This document shows positions 7,896 to 16,274 of a stretch of 32,009 nt of DNA, piece after piece (position 1 is the stretch's first letter; the number at the start of each line of letters is the position of its first letter). A program made the translations under genes and the position numbers. Location of the stretch: positions 1-32,009 of the forward strand of contig CACXFB010000031.1 in assembly GCA_902766825.1 (NCBI GenBank), written 5' to 3'. This DNA comes from an uncultured Lachnospiraceae bacterium (GTDB taxonomy: Bacteria > Bacillota > Clostridia > Lachnospirales > Lachnospiraceae). Below the pieces are notes generated by a model, which worked only from the letters and a program-made list of their open reading frames with translations, had not been told where the DNA came from and made no database searches.

Positions 7896-10800
7896 ATGAG
7901 AAAGAAACTAAGAGGCGTGGCATTGTTTATGGCGATGTCATTAACGTTGACTTCATTTGAAAGTTTAAATGTTGTCAAAGCAAGTAGTGGGAGTGAAGTT
8001 ACTAATGAATCTAATGTAAATGTTGATTATTCATCCGGTTTAGATGATGGTTTTCATATGTACAGAACAGATATATTTGGTAACAAAGTAGAAGTAAATC
8101 CTGATGATTATACGGGAAATGTTGAAGTAGCAAAAGATATTAAGCCTGCAATTAAAACACTAAATCAGTATTATGATGTAATTGATGATGCGCTCGGTTA
8201 TGAAAACGAAGAGCCTGTAAGTGTGGCAGCACCGGAAAATGAACTTCCTTCATCTGTTGATAATACTACCAGTATGTATTTTCCTAAAATAGGAAAACAG
8301 ACCGGAGGAAGCTGCGGATGCTGGGCAGATGTTTACTATACATTAACAAATACATTGAATAAAGCCAGAAATACAATGGCAAAAAATGCTGCAGGTTATA
8401 ATATAAACTCAAATGTATTCTCACCGGAATTTGTCTATAATCAGACCAGAGTAAGTAAAAATACTTCAGGTGGAACTGTTGCAGATGAGAATGCAAAATT
8501 TCTTGTTAAATATGGTTCTCCATCACTTGACAAAGTAGTTATATCCCCTAATTCAGGATGGGCCGATACTTGGAATCCTTCCGAGGATGCATGGGTAAAT
8601 GCTTTGAATAACAGACCTACATCATACAATACTCTTGATATAGCAATAGAGTCTGATGATACAAGTAACACAAGAGTAAAGGGACCTCATGATTCATCTT
8701 TGAATGTAATCAAGAAGGCATTAAGTGACGGAGCAGTTCTTCCTTTTTCAACATATATTTATTCATGGCAGAATAAAAAAATAGGCGATGGTGCTCATAA
8801 AAATGAAGAAATATATTATGAGAGTAATCTGGATAAGCTTATTGCTGCAAATCGCAATGATTATGGAAGTCATCGTATGACAATTGTTGGATACGATGAT
8901 GATATATGGGTTGATATCAATGGTGACGGACAAAAAGAAGATGCAGAATGTGGTGCATTTAAAATAGCCAATTCATGGGGAACATTATGTAGTTTTTCTT
9001 CAACTGATAGAAATGGTAATAAAATATATTATTTGGATTGTATGACAGGATGCCACTGGGTTTCATATGATGCAGTTAATAAAGTATCAGCTGTAAGCGG
9101 AGTTAATTCATCTGGTTATCGTAGGTGTATATTTAATCAATATCCTAGATTGTATACTGTTGAAGAAGGAAAGGAGTATACTGCTCCAAAATACTATTTG
9201 ACAGCAACATTAAATACACCGGCGAGAAATCAGATTGATGAGTTTACTGTGTATGCATATAAAAACGGATCATTTGTAAGTAGAAAAACTATGAATGAGA
9301 TATTTGAAAGATACAATTTCCATGAGACAGATTTATATGGTAATACTAGTAATCCACAGGATGGAACCGTAGCATTTGATATTTCTGATATAGTTAGCGA
9401 TCTTAATGATGATAATTTTGATGACTATGTATTTCAGGTAAAAATAAAAGAGAACACCAATGATAATAAAGAACTTACAGTAAAAAGCATCTATATTAAG
9501 AATTCACAGGGTAAAGCTATAAAAAATATTAACAGAGCTGATAAGAATAAGATTATTAACGGTTCATCATATACATTTGAACTTACTGAACCTGGAGATG
9601 TTGAGATTGAGTCACTTGTTCCTTCTATTGAAAGCGGAAAGATAACAGAGACAATGCCGGTAACATTTACAGCAAATGCATATGGTGATAATGATTTGGA
9701 ATATGAATTTATACTTCACCATGACATGGATGATATTGTCCTTCAAAATTATAGTTCTTCAAACAGTGTAAAGTGGGTAAGTAAGTATTCTCATTACCCT
9801 ACAACAGTAACAGTGAATGTAAAAGATAGCGAAACAGGCAAAATTGTAAGTAAAACAATTGATTATAAGGTAATGGATGCTCCTGTTATTTCGGGGATTC
9901 AAACTGCACCTTCAAAAATGAAACTTGGTAATAGCACAAAGCTTATTATTTCTAATAACACCGTTGAAACATTGCAGCTTTTCAGAAAATTCGAGGTAAG
10001 TTGCAATAACGGTCCTATGCAGACAATTTATGATGGTAAAAATGCAATTTATGATTGGACACCTGCAAAGGCCGGTGTATATTACATAAAATATACTTTA
10101 TATGATGAGAATAATGTAAAGGATTACAGAGAGTCATATTGTGTCGTTGAGTCAGATAGATACACAGAGATTTATTATTCAAATGATTCATGGAATCAGG
10201 CATATATACACTACAGAACAAATGATGGAACATGGACTGTCGCACCTGGATACAGAATGGAACAAACTGACGGAATGCCGGGTTACAAATGGAAATATGT
10301 AATCAATATTAATGATATAAGTGACGGAGTTGAAGTCTGCTTTAATAATGGTGAAGGTCAGTGGGACAGCAAAAATATGTCTAACTATCATTTAGGCCTT
10401 GGAACATATAAGATTAAGAACGGACAGATTGAACAGGCAGGACTTAGTGTTGATGCAAATCTTTCACGTCCATCACTTGAGTATAGAGATAAAATAAATG
10501 TAAATGTTACAACAACCGGTGGAAAAGCACCTTACAGATACGAATATAAAGTGTTTTTAAATGATGTTCAAAACGGTTATAGCGTTGTTACTAATGCTGA
10601 TGCAACAGCATCATATGAAGTTTCAGCTTACGCAGCAGGTAATTACAGAATTGATGTAATAGTTACAGATGCTAACGGAGACAGTGCAACAGTCAGCAAG
10701 ACAATAGATATCGGCGAGTATCGCTTTACAGATATTAAAGCTGATAAAACATCTGTAAAAACAGGAGAGAAAGTAAAATTTACAGTTACTCCAAGAGACG

Positions 10801-11288
10801 AAATTCTTTATAAAAACCAACTTAATGCAAGAACCTGGTCAGTATATAATGCAAGCGGTAATGAAGTTGCAAACTATGTAGGTGCATATGGCAATGATTT
10901 TGACTTTACACCAACAGCTGAGGGAACATATACAGTTAAATGTGTAAGTGTATGCAGTGTTGTTGAAAAAGCAGAAATTAGCATGACTTTTACCGTAAAG
11001 AATTCTAATACAGTTAAGGTTTATTATAAGAACAATAATTACAGCAGTGCAAACATTCATTATCAGGTTGGTAACGGTGAATGGACACAGGTTCCTGGTG
11101 TAAGAATGGTTGCAAGTGACAGAAGTGACTACACATGGATGTATGAAATTGATCTTGGTGATAATACATATGCAAATGTATGCTTTAACGAGAACGGTAA
11201 CAACTGGGATAGTAGAAATGCCCAAAACTACAGGGTTTACGCTGGTAAGTTTGCAATCTATAATGGAAGTGTTTTTGACATTAACTAA
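7896..11288 (+). CDS. Secreted papain-fold peptidase with two CBM25-like modules (paralogue 1)
   Basis: A 1130-residue exported protein. The signal peptide is about residues 1-30 (MRKKLRGVALFMAMSLTLTS). A propeptide-like stretch leads to LPSSVDNTTSMYFP at about 116, where C1A peptidases begin. The catalytic set is Q135, C140 (QTGGSCGCWADVYY), H326 (SHRMTIVGY) and N359 (KIANSWG). An EF-hand-type loop, D340 to E351 (DINGDGQKEDAE), lies between His and Asn. Residues about 400-745 are beta-rich Ig-like modules. A CBM25-like domain follows (about 753-848: IHYRTNDGTWTVAPG, VCFNNGEGQWDS), then two Ig/PKD-like modules and a C-terminal CBM25-like domain (about 1038-1130: IHYQVGNGEWTQVPGVRM, VCFNENGNNWDS, NYRVYAG). 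No LPXTG or SLH anchor is seen. It is flanked by its own terminators and so is monocistronic. CBM family and starch specificity are inferred. Confidence 0.88.
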   Translation: MRKKLRGVALFMAMSLTLTSFESLNVVKASSGSEVTNESNVNVDYSSGLDDGFHMYRTDIFGNKVEVNPDDYTGNVEVAKDIKPAIKTLNQYYDVIDDALGYENEEPVSVAAPENELPSSVDNTTSMYFPKIGKQTGGSCGCWADVYYTLTNTLNKARNTMAKNAAGYNINSNVFSPEFVYNQTRVSKNTSGGTVADENAKFLVKYGSPSLDKVVISPNSGWADTWNPSEDAWVNALNNRPTSYNTLDIAIESDDTSNTRVKGPHDSSLNVIKKALSDGAVLPFSTYIYSWQNKKIGDGAHKNEEIYYESNLDKLIAANRNDYGSHRMTIVGYDDDIWVDINGDGQKEDAECGAFKIANSWGTLCSFSSTDRNGNKIYYLDCMTGCHWVSYDAVNKVSAVSGVNSSGYRRCIFNQYPRLYTVEEGKEYTAPKYYLTATLNTPARNQIDEFTVYAYKNGSFVSRKTMNEIFERYNFHETDLYGNTSNPQDGTVAFDISDIVSDLNDDNFDDYVFQVKIKENTNDNKELTVKSIYIKNSQGKAIKNINRADKNKIINGSSYTFELTEPGDVEIESLVPSIESGKITETMPVTFTANAYGDNDLEYEFILHHDMDDIVLQNYSSSNSVKWVSKYSHYPTTVTVNVKDSETGKIVSKTIDYKVMDAPVISGIQTAPSKMKLGNSTKLIISNNTVETLQLFRKFEVSCNNGPMQTIYDGKNAIYDWTPAKAGVYYIKYTLYDENNVKDYRESYCVVESDRYTEIYYSNDSWNQAYIHYRTNDGTWTVAPGYRMEQTDGMPGYKWKYVININDISDGVEVCFNNGEGQWDSKNMSNYHLGLGTYKIKNGQIEQAGLSVDANLSRPSLEYRDKINVNVTTTGGKAPYRYEYKVFLNDVQNGYSVVTNADATASYEVSAYAAGNYRIDVIVTDANGDSATVSKTIDIGEYRFTDIKADKTSVKTGEKVKFTVTPRDEILYKNQLNARTWSVYNASGNEVANYVGAYGNDFDFTPTAEGTYTVKCVSVCSVVEKAEISMTFTVKNSNTVKVYYKNNNYSSANIHYQVGNGEWTQVPGVRMVASDRSDYTWMYEIDLGDNTYANVCFNENGNNWDSRNAQNYRVYAGKFAIYNGSVFDIN

Positions 11289-11312
11289 ATAAAAATATTA
11301 TATTTGTTTTTT

Positions 11313-11342
11313 ACTCCGATGGATTTTCCATCGGAGTTTTTT
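11313..11342 (+). terminator. Intrinsic terminator after CBM-peptidase 1
   Basis: An 11-bp perfect stem (ACTCCGATGGA 11313-11323 with 11327-11337), a 3-nt loop and a T-run to 11342. Confidence 0.93.
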
Positions 11343-11384
11343 GTTATAAATAAAAGTTATTGCATGTAATAGTTTTTGAGTATT

Positions 11385-11412
11385 TTGATATTTTTATGAC
11401 TGATGGTATACT
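11385..11412 (+). promoter_or_regulatory. Predicted promoter of metNIQ
   Basis: TTGATA (11385-11390), a 16-nt spacer and TATACT (11407-11412). The leader to metN is about 60 nt and shows no SAM-riboswitch or T-box core. A short repeat ATATC/GATAT lies downstream (about 11427-11444) and could be an operator, but this is weak. Confidence 0.45.
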
Positions 11413-11477
11413 CTTGTTTGTTAATATATCATACTAAAACGATATGAATAAAGTAAATTAAAAAGAAGGTGATAATA

Positions 11478-12299
11478 GTGATACGTTTTGAGAATGTCAG
11501 CAAAAAATATATATCTGGTAAAAATGAAGTTGTTGCTGTAGACAATGTTAATCTGGAAATCGGAAAGGGAGAGATATTTGGAATAATAGGTTTTTCCGGA
11601 GCAGGCAAGTCAACACTGGTAAGACATATTAACCTTCTTGAGCATCCGACAGAGGGAAATATTTATTTTGATAATGTTAATCTAACAAATGCCGGTGAAA
11701 AAGAACTTCGAAAATATCGTCAGAGAATAGGAATGATTTTTCAGCAGTTTAATCTGTTAGCGCAAAGAAACGTAGTTGGAAACATTGCATATCCGTTAGA
11801 GATTGCCGGAATAAAGAAAAAAGACAGATTAAAAAGAGTGGATGAACTCTTACAACTTGTAGGTCTTGAAGATAAGAAAAAAGCTTACCCGTCACAACTT
11901 TCTGGAGGACAAAAACAAAGAGTCGCGATTGCAAGAGCTTTGGCAACTAATCCGGATGTGTTACTTTGTGATGAAGCAACAAGTGCTCTTGATCCTATTA
12001 CAACCCGTTCGATTTTATCGCTTTTAAAAGAAATTAATGAAAAACTTGGAGTAACCATTGTAATAATAACTCATGAGATGAAAGTAGTTGAACAGATTTG
12101 TGATAAAGTCGCTGTTATGAGCGGTGGTGTAATCGAAGAGACTGGTACAGTAAAAGAAGTGTTTTTAAAACCAAAATCACTGACTGCAAGAAGGTTAATC
12201 CTTCCTGATGATAATATAAATATTCACTTAAATGAGAATGAAATGTTCTCTGAGAAAGGAGGGGACGTCAATGGAAAAGGCAATGATAGAACTGCTTAA
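11478..12299 (+). CDS. metN: Methionine ABC importer ATPase, short form without NIL domain
   Basis: ATPase of the D/L-methionine importer. Walker A is GFSGAGKST, signature LSGGQKQR, Walker B VLLCDEATSALD, with MetN-typical wording (MIFQQFNLLAQRNVVGNIAYPLEIAG). The chosen start is GTG 11478 (MIRFENVSKKY), because AGAAGGTGAT lies 7 nt upstream; an in-frame GTG at 11469 would sit inside that ribosome binding site. The protein ends at about 273 residues, where full-length MetN (about 340) continues into the C-terminal NIL/ACT-like domain that binds methionine and inhibits transport. The region is not just frameshifted, because metI begins 29 nt before the stop. Genes metI and metQ follow, confirming the assignment. 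Confidence 0.9.
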   Translation: MIRFENVSKKYISGKNEVVAVDNVNLEIGKGEIFGIIGFSGAGKSTLVRHINLLEHPTEGNIYFDNVNLTNAGEKELRKYRQRIGMIFQQFNLLAQRNVVGNIAYPLEIAGIKKKDRLKRVDELLQLVGLEDKKKAYPSQLSGGQKQRVAIARALATNPDVLLCDEATSALDPITTRSILSLLKEINEKLGVTIVIITHEMKVVEQICDKVAVMSGGVIEETGTVKEVFLKPKSLTARRLILPDDNINIHLNENEMFSEKGGDVNGKGNDRTA

Positions 12300-12930
12300 A
12301 AACGGCGTGGATGAGACATTATATATGACATTGGTATCAACGCTCATAGCATATGTAATAGGTGTTCCGTTAGGAGTCATTTTATTTGTAACTGACATCA
12401 AGGGAATTTGTAAAAACAGAATAATTAATTTTTTTACGGGGGCAATTATTAATCTGATAAGATCAGTACCGTTTTTGATTTTGCTTGTTGCACTGCTGCC
12501 ATTAACAAGAATTATTGTTGGGACTACAATTGGTGCGGATGCAACAATTGTTCCTTTAGTTGTAGCGGCGGCACCATTTGTGGCACGTATGGTTGAATCA
12601 TCACTTAAAGAGGTGGACAGTGGTGTAATTGAGGCAGCAAAAGCGATGGGGTCTTCGAAACTTCAGATTATTACTAAAGTAATTATACCTGAAGCAAAAC
12701 CATCTCTTCTTATTGGGGCAACAATTGCAATATCAACCATTCTTGGATATTCAGCAATGGCCGGTTTTGTTGGTGGAGGCGGACTTGGCGCTATAGCAAT
12801 TAACTATGGATATTACAGATATAAGACGGATGTAATGCTAATAACAGTTGCATTTCTTGTATTAATCGTACAGCTGTTTCAGGAAGCAGGACTTAAATTT
12901 GTCAACAGAATCGATAAGAGATTACGTTGA
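12271..12930 (+). CDS. metI: Methionine ABC importer permease
   Basis: A 219-residue permease with five predicted membrane helices and the EAA coupling loop (VIEAAKAMGSSKLQIITKVI), typical of MetI. The start is taken at ATG 12271 (MEKAMIELLKNGVDETLYMT) because AGGAGGGG lies just upstream. An earlier in-frame ATG at 12232 would add 13 residues and has no ribosome binding site. The gene overlaps the end of metN by 29 nt, implying translational coupling. The helix AMAGFVGGGGLGAIAINYGYY is highly characteristic of methionine permeases. Confidence 0.93.
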   Translation: MEKAMIELLKNGVDETLYMTLVSTLIAYVIGVPLGVILFVTDIKGICKNRIINFFTGAIINLIRSVPFLILLVALLPLTRIIVGTTIGADATIVPLVVAAAPFVARMVESSLKEVDSGVIEAAKAMGSSKLQIITKVIIPEAKPSLLIGATIAISTILGYSAMAGFVGGGGLGAIAINYGYYRYKTDVMLITVAFLVLIVQLFQEAGLKFVNRIDKRLR

Positions 12931-13005
12931 TATAAGAGTATGTTTATTATTTTAAATTTAATAATAAAGAGAAAAAGTAAAGAAAGGTTAAAAAAGGTGA
13001 AAATT

Positions 13006-13842
13006 ATGAGAAAGAACATTTTTAAGAAGAAAGCAGTAGCAGTATTATTAGGATTTAGCGTTGTTGCAGGTTTGTTTACAGGATGTGGTAAGGAAAGTAA
13101 TGCAAAAGAAGAAGATAAGGTAATAAAGGTAGGAGCAGCACCTACACCACATGCAGAAATTTTAAATGTTATAAAAGACAAGTTAAAAGACAAGGGATAC
13201 ACACTTGAAATAGTTGAATATAACGATTATGTATTGCCTAATAATGCTCTTGAAAACGGAGAGCTTGATGCAAATTACTTCCAGCATCAGCCATATCTGG
13301 ATGATTTTAATTCAGAAAATAAAACACACATTGTATCTGCTGCATCAGTTCATTTTGAACCGTTTGGAATATACGCAGGTAAGACAAAGTCACTTGATGA
13401 TTTGAAAGATGGTGCTACAGTTGCAGTTCCTAATGACACAACTAATGAAGCAAGAGCTTTACTTCTTCTTGAAGCTCAGGGATTGATAAAATTAAAAGAA
13501 GGTGCTGGAATTACAGCAACCGTTATTGATATTGTAGAGAATCCGCATAATCTCGAAATTAAAGAATTAGAGGCAGCGCAGGTAGCCAGAGCGGTTTCTG
13601 ATGTGGATATTGCAGCTATTAACGGAAATTATGCTATTGAAGCAGGATATAAAGTAAGTGATGCGTTGGCAGTAGAGGCAGCTGACTCACTTGCGGCAAC
13701 AACATATGCTAACATTGTTGCAGTTAAAGAAGGAACACAGGATTCGGATAAGACAAAGGCATTGGTTGACGCAATTCTTTCAGACGAGGTAAAGGATTAC
13801 ATCAATAATACATATGACGGAGCAGTATTGCCAGTGTTCTAA
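13006..13842 (+). CDS. metQ: Methionine-binding lipoprotein (NlpA/MetQ family)
   Basis: Substrate-binding lipoprotein of the importer. ATG 13006 (MRKNIFKKKAVAVLLGFSV) is chosen because AAAGGTGA lies just upstream and it places a standard signal before the lipobox LFTGC (C27). A longer frame from 12940 would add 22 charged residues ahead of the signal. The body shows NlpA-family landmarks: IKVGAAPTPHAEIL, LDANYFQHQPYLDDF, VHFEPFGIYAGK, and VAVPNDTTNEARALLLLEAQG. It is last in metN-metI-metQ. The length (278 residues) is normal for the family. Confidence 0.94.
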   Translation: MRKNIFKKKAVAVLLGFSVVAGLFTGCGKESNAKEEDKVIKVGAAPTPHAEILNVIKDKLKDKGYTLEIVEYNDYVLPNNALENGELDANYFQHQPYLDDFNSENKTHIVSAASVHFEPFGIYAGKTKSLDDLKDGATVAVPNDTTNEARALLLLEAQGLIKLKEGAGITATVIDIVENPHNLEIKELEAAQVARAVSDVDIAAINGNYAIEAGYKVSDALAVEAADSLAATTYANIVAVKEGTQDSDKTKALVDAILSDEVKDYINNTYDGAVLPVF

Positions 13843-13855
13843 TATATAGGATAAC

Positions 13856-13884
13856 TTGACAATAATATCAGATAAGGTTATCGT
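13856..13884 (+). promoter_or_regulatory. Predicted promoter of the PNPOx-like gene
   Basis: TTGACA (13856-13861), a 17-nt spacer and TATCGT (13879-13884). A GATAAC/GTTATC inverted pair brackets the element (from about 13850 to 13882). It suggests independent transcription from metQ. No terminator was found after metQ. Confidence 0.45.
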
Positions 13885-13923
13885 AAAAATATATGATTTG
13901 ATTTTAAAGGAGATAATGTATTT

Positions 13924-14316
13924 ATGGAAAGTGTAGAGAAGTTTTTTAAAGAAGCAGGCGTATATTATCTGGCAACTGTTGAAGGAGACCAGCCAAGAGT
14001 AAGACCTTTTGGTACAATTCATATTTTTGAAGGTAAACTTTACATACAGACAGGGAAGGTAAAGGCTGTATCAAAGCAGATACATGCAAATCCAAAAGTG
14101 GAATTAAGTGCATTTAAGGATGGTGAATGGTTAAGAGTAGCCGCAGAACTTGTTGAGGATGACAGGAGAGAAGCAAAGCAGTCTATGCTTGATGCATATC
14201 CGTCACTTGCAAATATGTATTCTGCCGATGATGATAATACTGAGGTATTTTATCTTAAAAATGCAGTAGCTACATTTTCTTCATTTACAAATGAACCAAA
14301 GGAAATTAGATGGTAA
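13924..14316 (+). CDS. Pyridoxamine 5'-phosphate oxidase-like flavin-binding protein
   Basis: A 130-residue split-barrel protein of the PNPOx-like/FMN-binding family. YYLATVEGDQPRVRPFGTIH and KLYIQTGKVKAVSKQIHANP are the conserved flavin-contact strands of the small pyridoxamine-oxidase-related proteins. A characteristic C-terminal strand (VFYLKNAVATFSS) follows. These short members usually act as flavin reductases or general FMN proteins rather than as true PdxH, so no substrate is assigned. AAGGAG lies upstream of the ATG. Confidence 0.85.
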   Translation: MESVEKFFKEAGVYYLATVEGDQPRVRPFGTIHIFEGKLYIQTGKVKAVSKQIHANPKVELSAFKDGEWLRVAAELVEDDRREAKQSMLDAYPSLANMYSADDDNTEVFYLKNAVATFSSFTNEPKEIRW

Positions 14317-14397
14317 AGAGTTAAAATTTGCATATGAACTATAGCGAAAATACATAAGATGTGGTACCATATTTATATAAGATTAAATTATAATTGG

Positions 14398-14426
14398 TTT
14401 ACAAATATTTGATATGGAATTAAGAT
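14398..14426 (+). promoter_or_regulatory. Possible promoter of the HD-GYP gene
   Basis: TTTACA (14398-14403), a 17-nt spacer and TAAGAT (14421-14426), about 40 bp upstream of the start. The -10 match is weak in this AT-rich stretch. Confidence 0.3.
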
Positions 14427-14465
14427 TAGAAGGTTTACTGTAGAGTTTACGATTGGTGGGATATT

Positions 14466-16187
14466 ATGGTGGATCCTATAATGTATTACGCGTTTATATG
14501 TGTTATATCATTTTTTCTGTCATTTATTTATGCATACAGGTGGAACAAACATTTGGACGTTCATATGACTATAGTGTTTGTTATGGTGCCTGTATGCAAT
14601 TTAGAATATTATCTGATGTACACAAGCAGCGATATTAATGCAGCGATTATTGCACTTAAGATGCTTTATATCGGTGGTTGTTTTTTGCCATGGGTTATTA
14701 CAATGTGCATCGCTAACTTGTGTAATATCAAGGTAAATCGTCTTGTTAAGATGTCAACTTTTTTATTTAATTCTTTGTTTTATATTTTTGTCATGACAAT
14801 AGGTCATTCAAAAATATTCTATAAAAGTTTCAGCATTGAAAAAAAAGGATCTTCATGCATTATGCTTAAAGAGTACGGTTTTTTTCATAACCTGTATTAT
14901 GTCGTGATTTTTCTTTATCTTGTTGTTGATCTGGCTCTGATTATATTTGCCTACAGGAGAAAAAAACAATCTTCAAGAAGAATTCTTTTCATTTTGTTCC
15001 TTCCGATTCCAATAAATATTATGGGATATATTATCAATCACTATATGATAATATATGGAATCGAAATTATTCCAATTACGTATGTACTGGGACAAATTTT
15101 ATATTTATGTATTGTTCACCGTATGGCAATATATAACGTCAGTGATATGGTATTAGAGTCTATGGTTGAGTCAGGCGATACCGGCTTTGTTACAGTTGAT
15201 TTCAAGAAAAGGTATCTTGGAAGTAATGAAACTGCAAGAGAAATATTACCTGATTTAAACAGACTGATTGTAGATGGTCCTATTGATAAGACGGATGCAT
15301 TAAAAGAAACACTTGTTGCGTGGATAGACAAGTATTCATTAAATCAGGAAATGGGTAAACATGTTTTCTACAGGCCAAGTGGAATTTTAAGTGATGATGA
15401 GCGAATATACAGTGTAACGGTCAATTATTTGTTTGATGGCAGAAAGAGACACGGCTATCAGATTTTCTTAGAGGATGATACCCAGAATCAAAAATACATT
15501 CAATTGATAGATAAGTATAATACAGATTTGCAAAAGGATGTTGCAATTAAAACCGAACGATTAATGGAGATGCATAATAATCTGATAATGGGAATGGCTA
15601 TGATGGTTGAAAGCCGCGACAATTCTACCGGTGGTCATATCAGACGTACAAGTGAGGGAGTGCGTATTCTCATTGAAGAGATGAAAAAGGATGAAAAGCT
15701 TAATTTATCAGATAGCTTTTGCAAAAATATTATTAAGGCTGCGCCAATGCACGATTTAGGAAAGATATCGGTCGATGATGCCGTCCTTAGAAAAGCGGGT
15801 GCATTTACAACAGAAGAACGTGAAAAAATGAAGAAGCATTCAGCCGAAGGTGCAAGAATAGTTCACGAAATTCTTAAAGATACCGATGATGAGCAGTTTC
15901 GTAGAATTGCTGAAAATGTTGCTCATTATCATCATGAAAGAGTTGACGGAACGGGGTATCCTGATGGACTTAAAGGCAATGAAATTCCGCTTGAAGCAAA
16001 AATAATGGCAATTGCGGATGTTTATGATGCATTGGTTAGTAAGCGTGTATATAAAGAAAAGTACTCGTTTGAAAAAGCAAATGAGATTATTCTTGAAGGA
16101 ATGGGGACACAGTTTGACTCATCGCTGCAAAAATATTATGAGAGTGCACGGCCAAAGCTTGAGGCTTTTTATTCATTAGAACAATAA
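14466..16187 (+). CDS. Membrane-anchored HD-GYP cyclic-di-GMP phosphodiesterase
   Basis: A 573-residue protein. Residues 1-230 contain about seven hydrophobic helices resembling the 7TM sensor regions on histidine kinases. A PAS-like domain follows at about 230-345 (FVTVDFKKRYLGSNETAREI, GYQIFLEDDT). A linker helix leads to an HD-GYP domain at about 375-570. HD-GYP enzymes hydrolyse cyclic di-GMP, linearising it and often going on to GMP. The motif residues are intact: H429-D430 (MHDLGKI), HH (AHYHHERVDGTG), G497-Y498-P499 (GTGYPDGLKGNEIP) and the D in IADVYDAL. A GGTGGG site precedes the ATG. The signal sensed is unknown. Confidence 0.9.
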   Translation: MVDPIMYYAFICVISFFLSFIYAYRWNKHLDVHMTIVFVMVPVCNLEYYLMYTSSDINAAIIALKMLYIGGCFLPWVITMCIANLCNIKVNRLVKMSTFLFNSLFYIFVMTIGHSKIFYKSFSIEKKGSSCIMLKEYGFFHNLYYVVIFLYLVVDLALIIFAYRRKKQSSRRILFILFLPIPINIMGYIINHYMIIYGIEIIPITYVLGQILYLCIVHRMAIYNVSDMVLESMVESGDTGFVTVDFKKRYLGSNETAREILPDLNRLIVDGPIDKTDALKETLVAWIDKYSLNQEMGKHVFYRPSGILSDDERIYSVTVNYLFDGRKRHGYQIFLEDDTQNQKYIQLIDKYNTDLQKDVAIKTERLMEMHNNLIMGMAMMVESRDNSTGGHIRRTSEGVRILIEEMKKDEKLNLSDSFCKNIIKAAPMHDLGKISVDDAVLRKAGAFTTEEREKMKKHSAEGARIVHEILKDTDDEQFRRIAENVAHYHHERVDGTGYPDGLKGNEIPLEAKIMAIADVYDALVSKRVYKEKYSFEKANEIILEGMGTQFDSSLQKYYESARPKLEAFYSLEQ

Positions 16188-16274
16188 ATATAGTTGTAGA
16201 ATAAAAATCTTCCCTGATGTATAATAATTATGTTTGTTTTATACTTAATACCCTAGGAGGAAGAAAATAAGTTT

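Noticed and set aside
11110..11292. Plus-strand 60-residue frame and other frames inside the CBM-peptidase genes
   Set aside because: They are out-of-frame shadows of the large peptidase genes, without their own ribosome binding sites.
11343..11477. SAM riboswitch or T-box upstream of metN
   Set aside because: The leader is AT-rich with no conserved riboswitch core or T-box sequence that I can recognise, and is short after the predicted start site.
14453..14638. Alternative 61-residue frame at the start of the HD-GYP gene
   Set aside because: It overlaps the membrane region of HD-GYP in another frame; the HD-GYP frame has the better site and family match.
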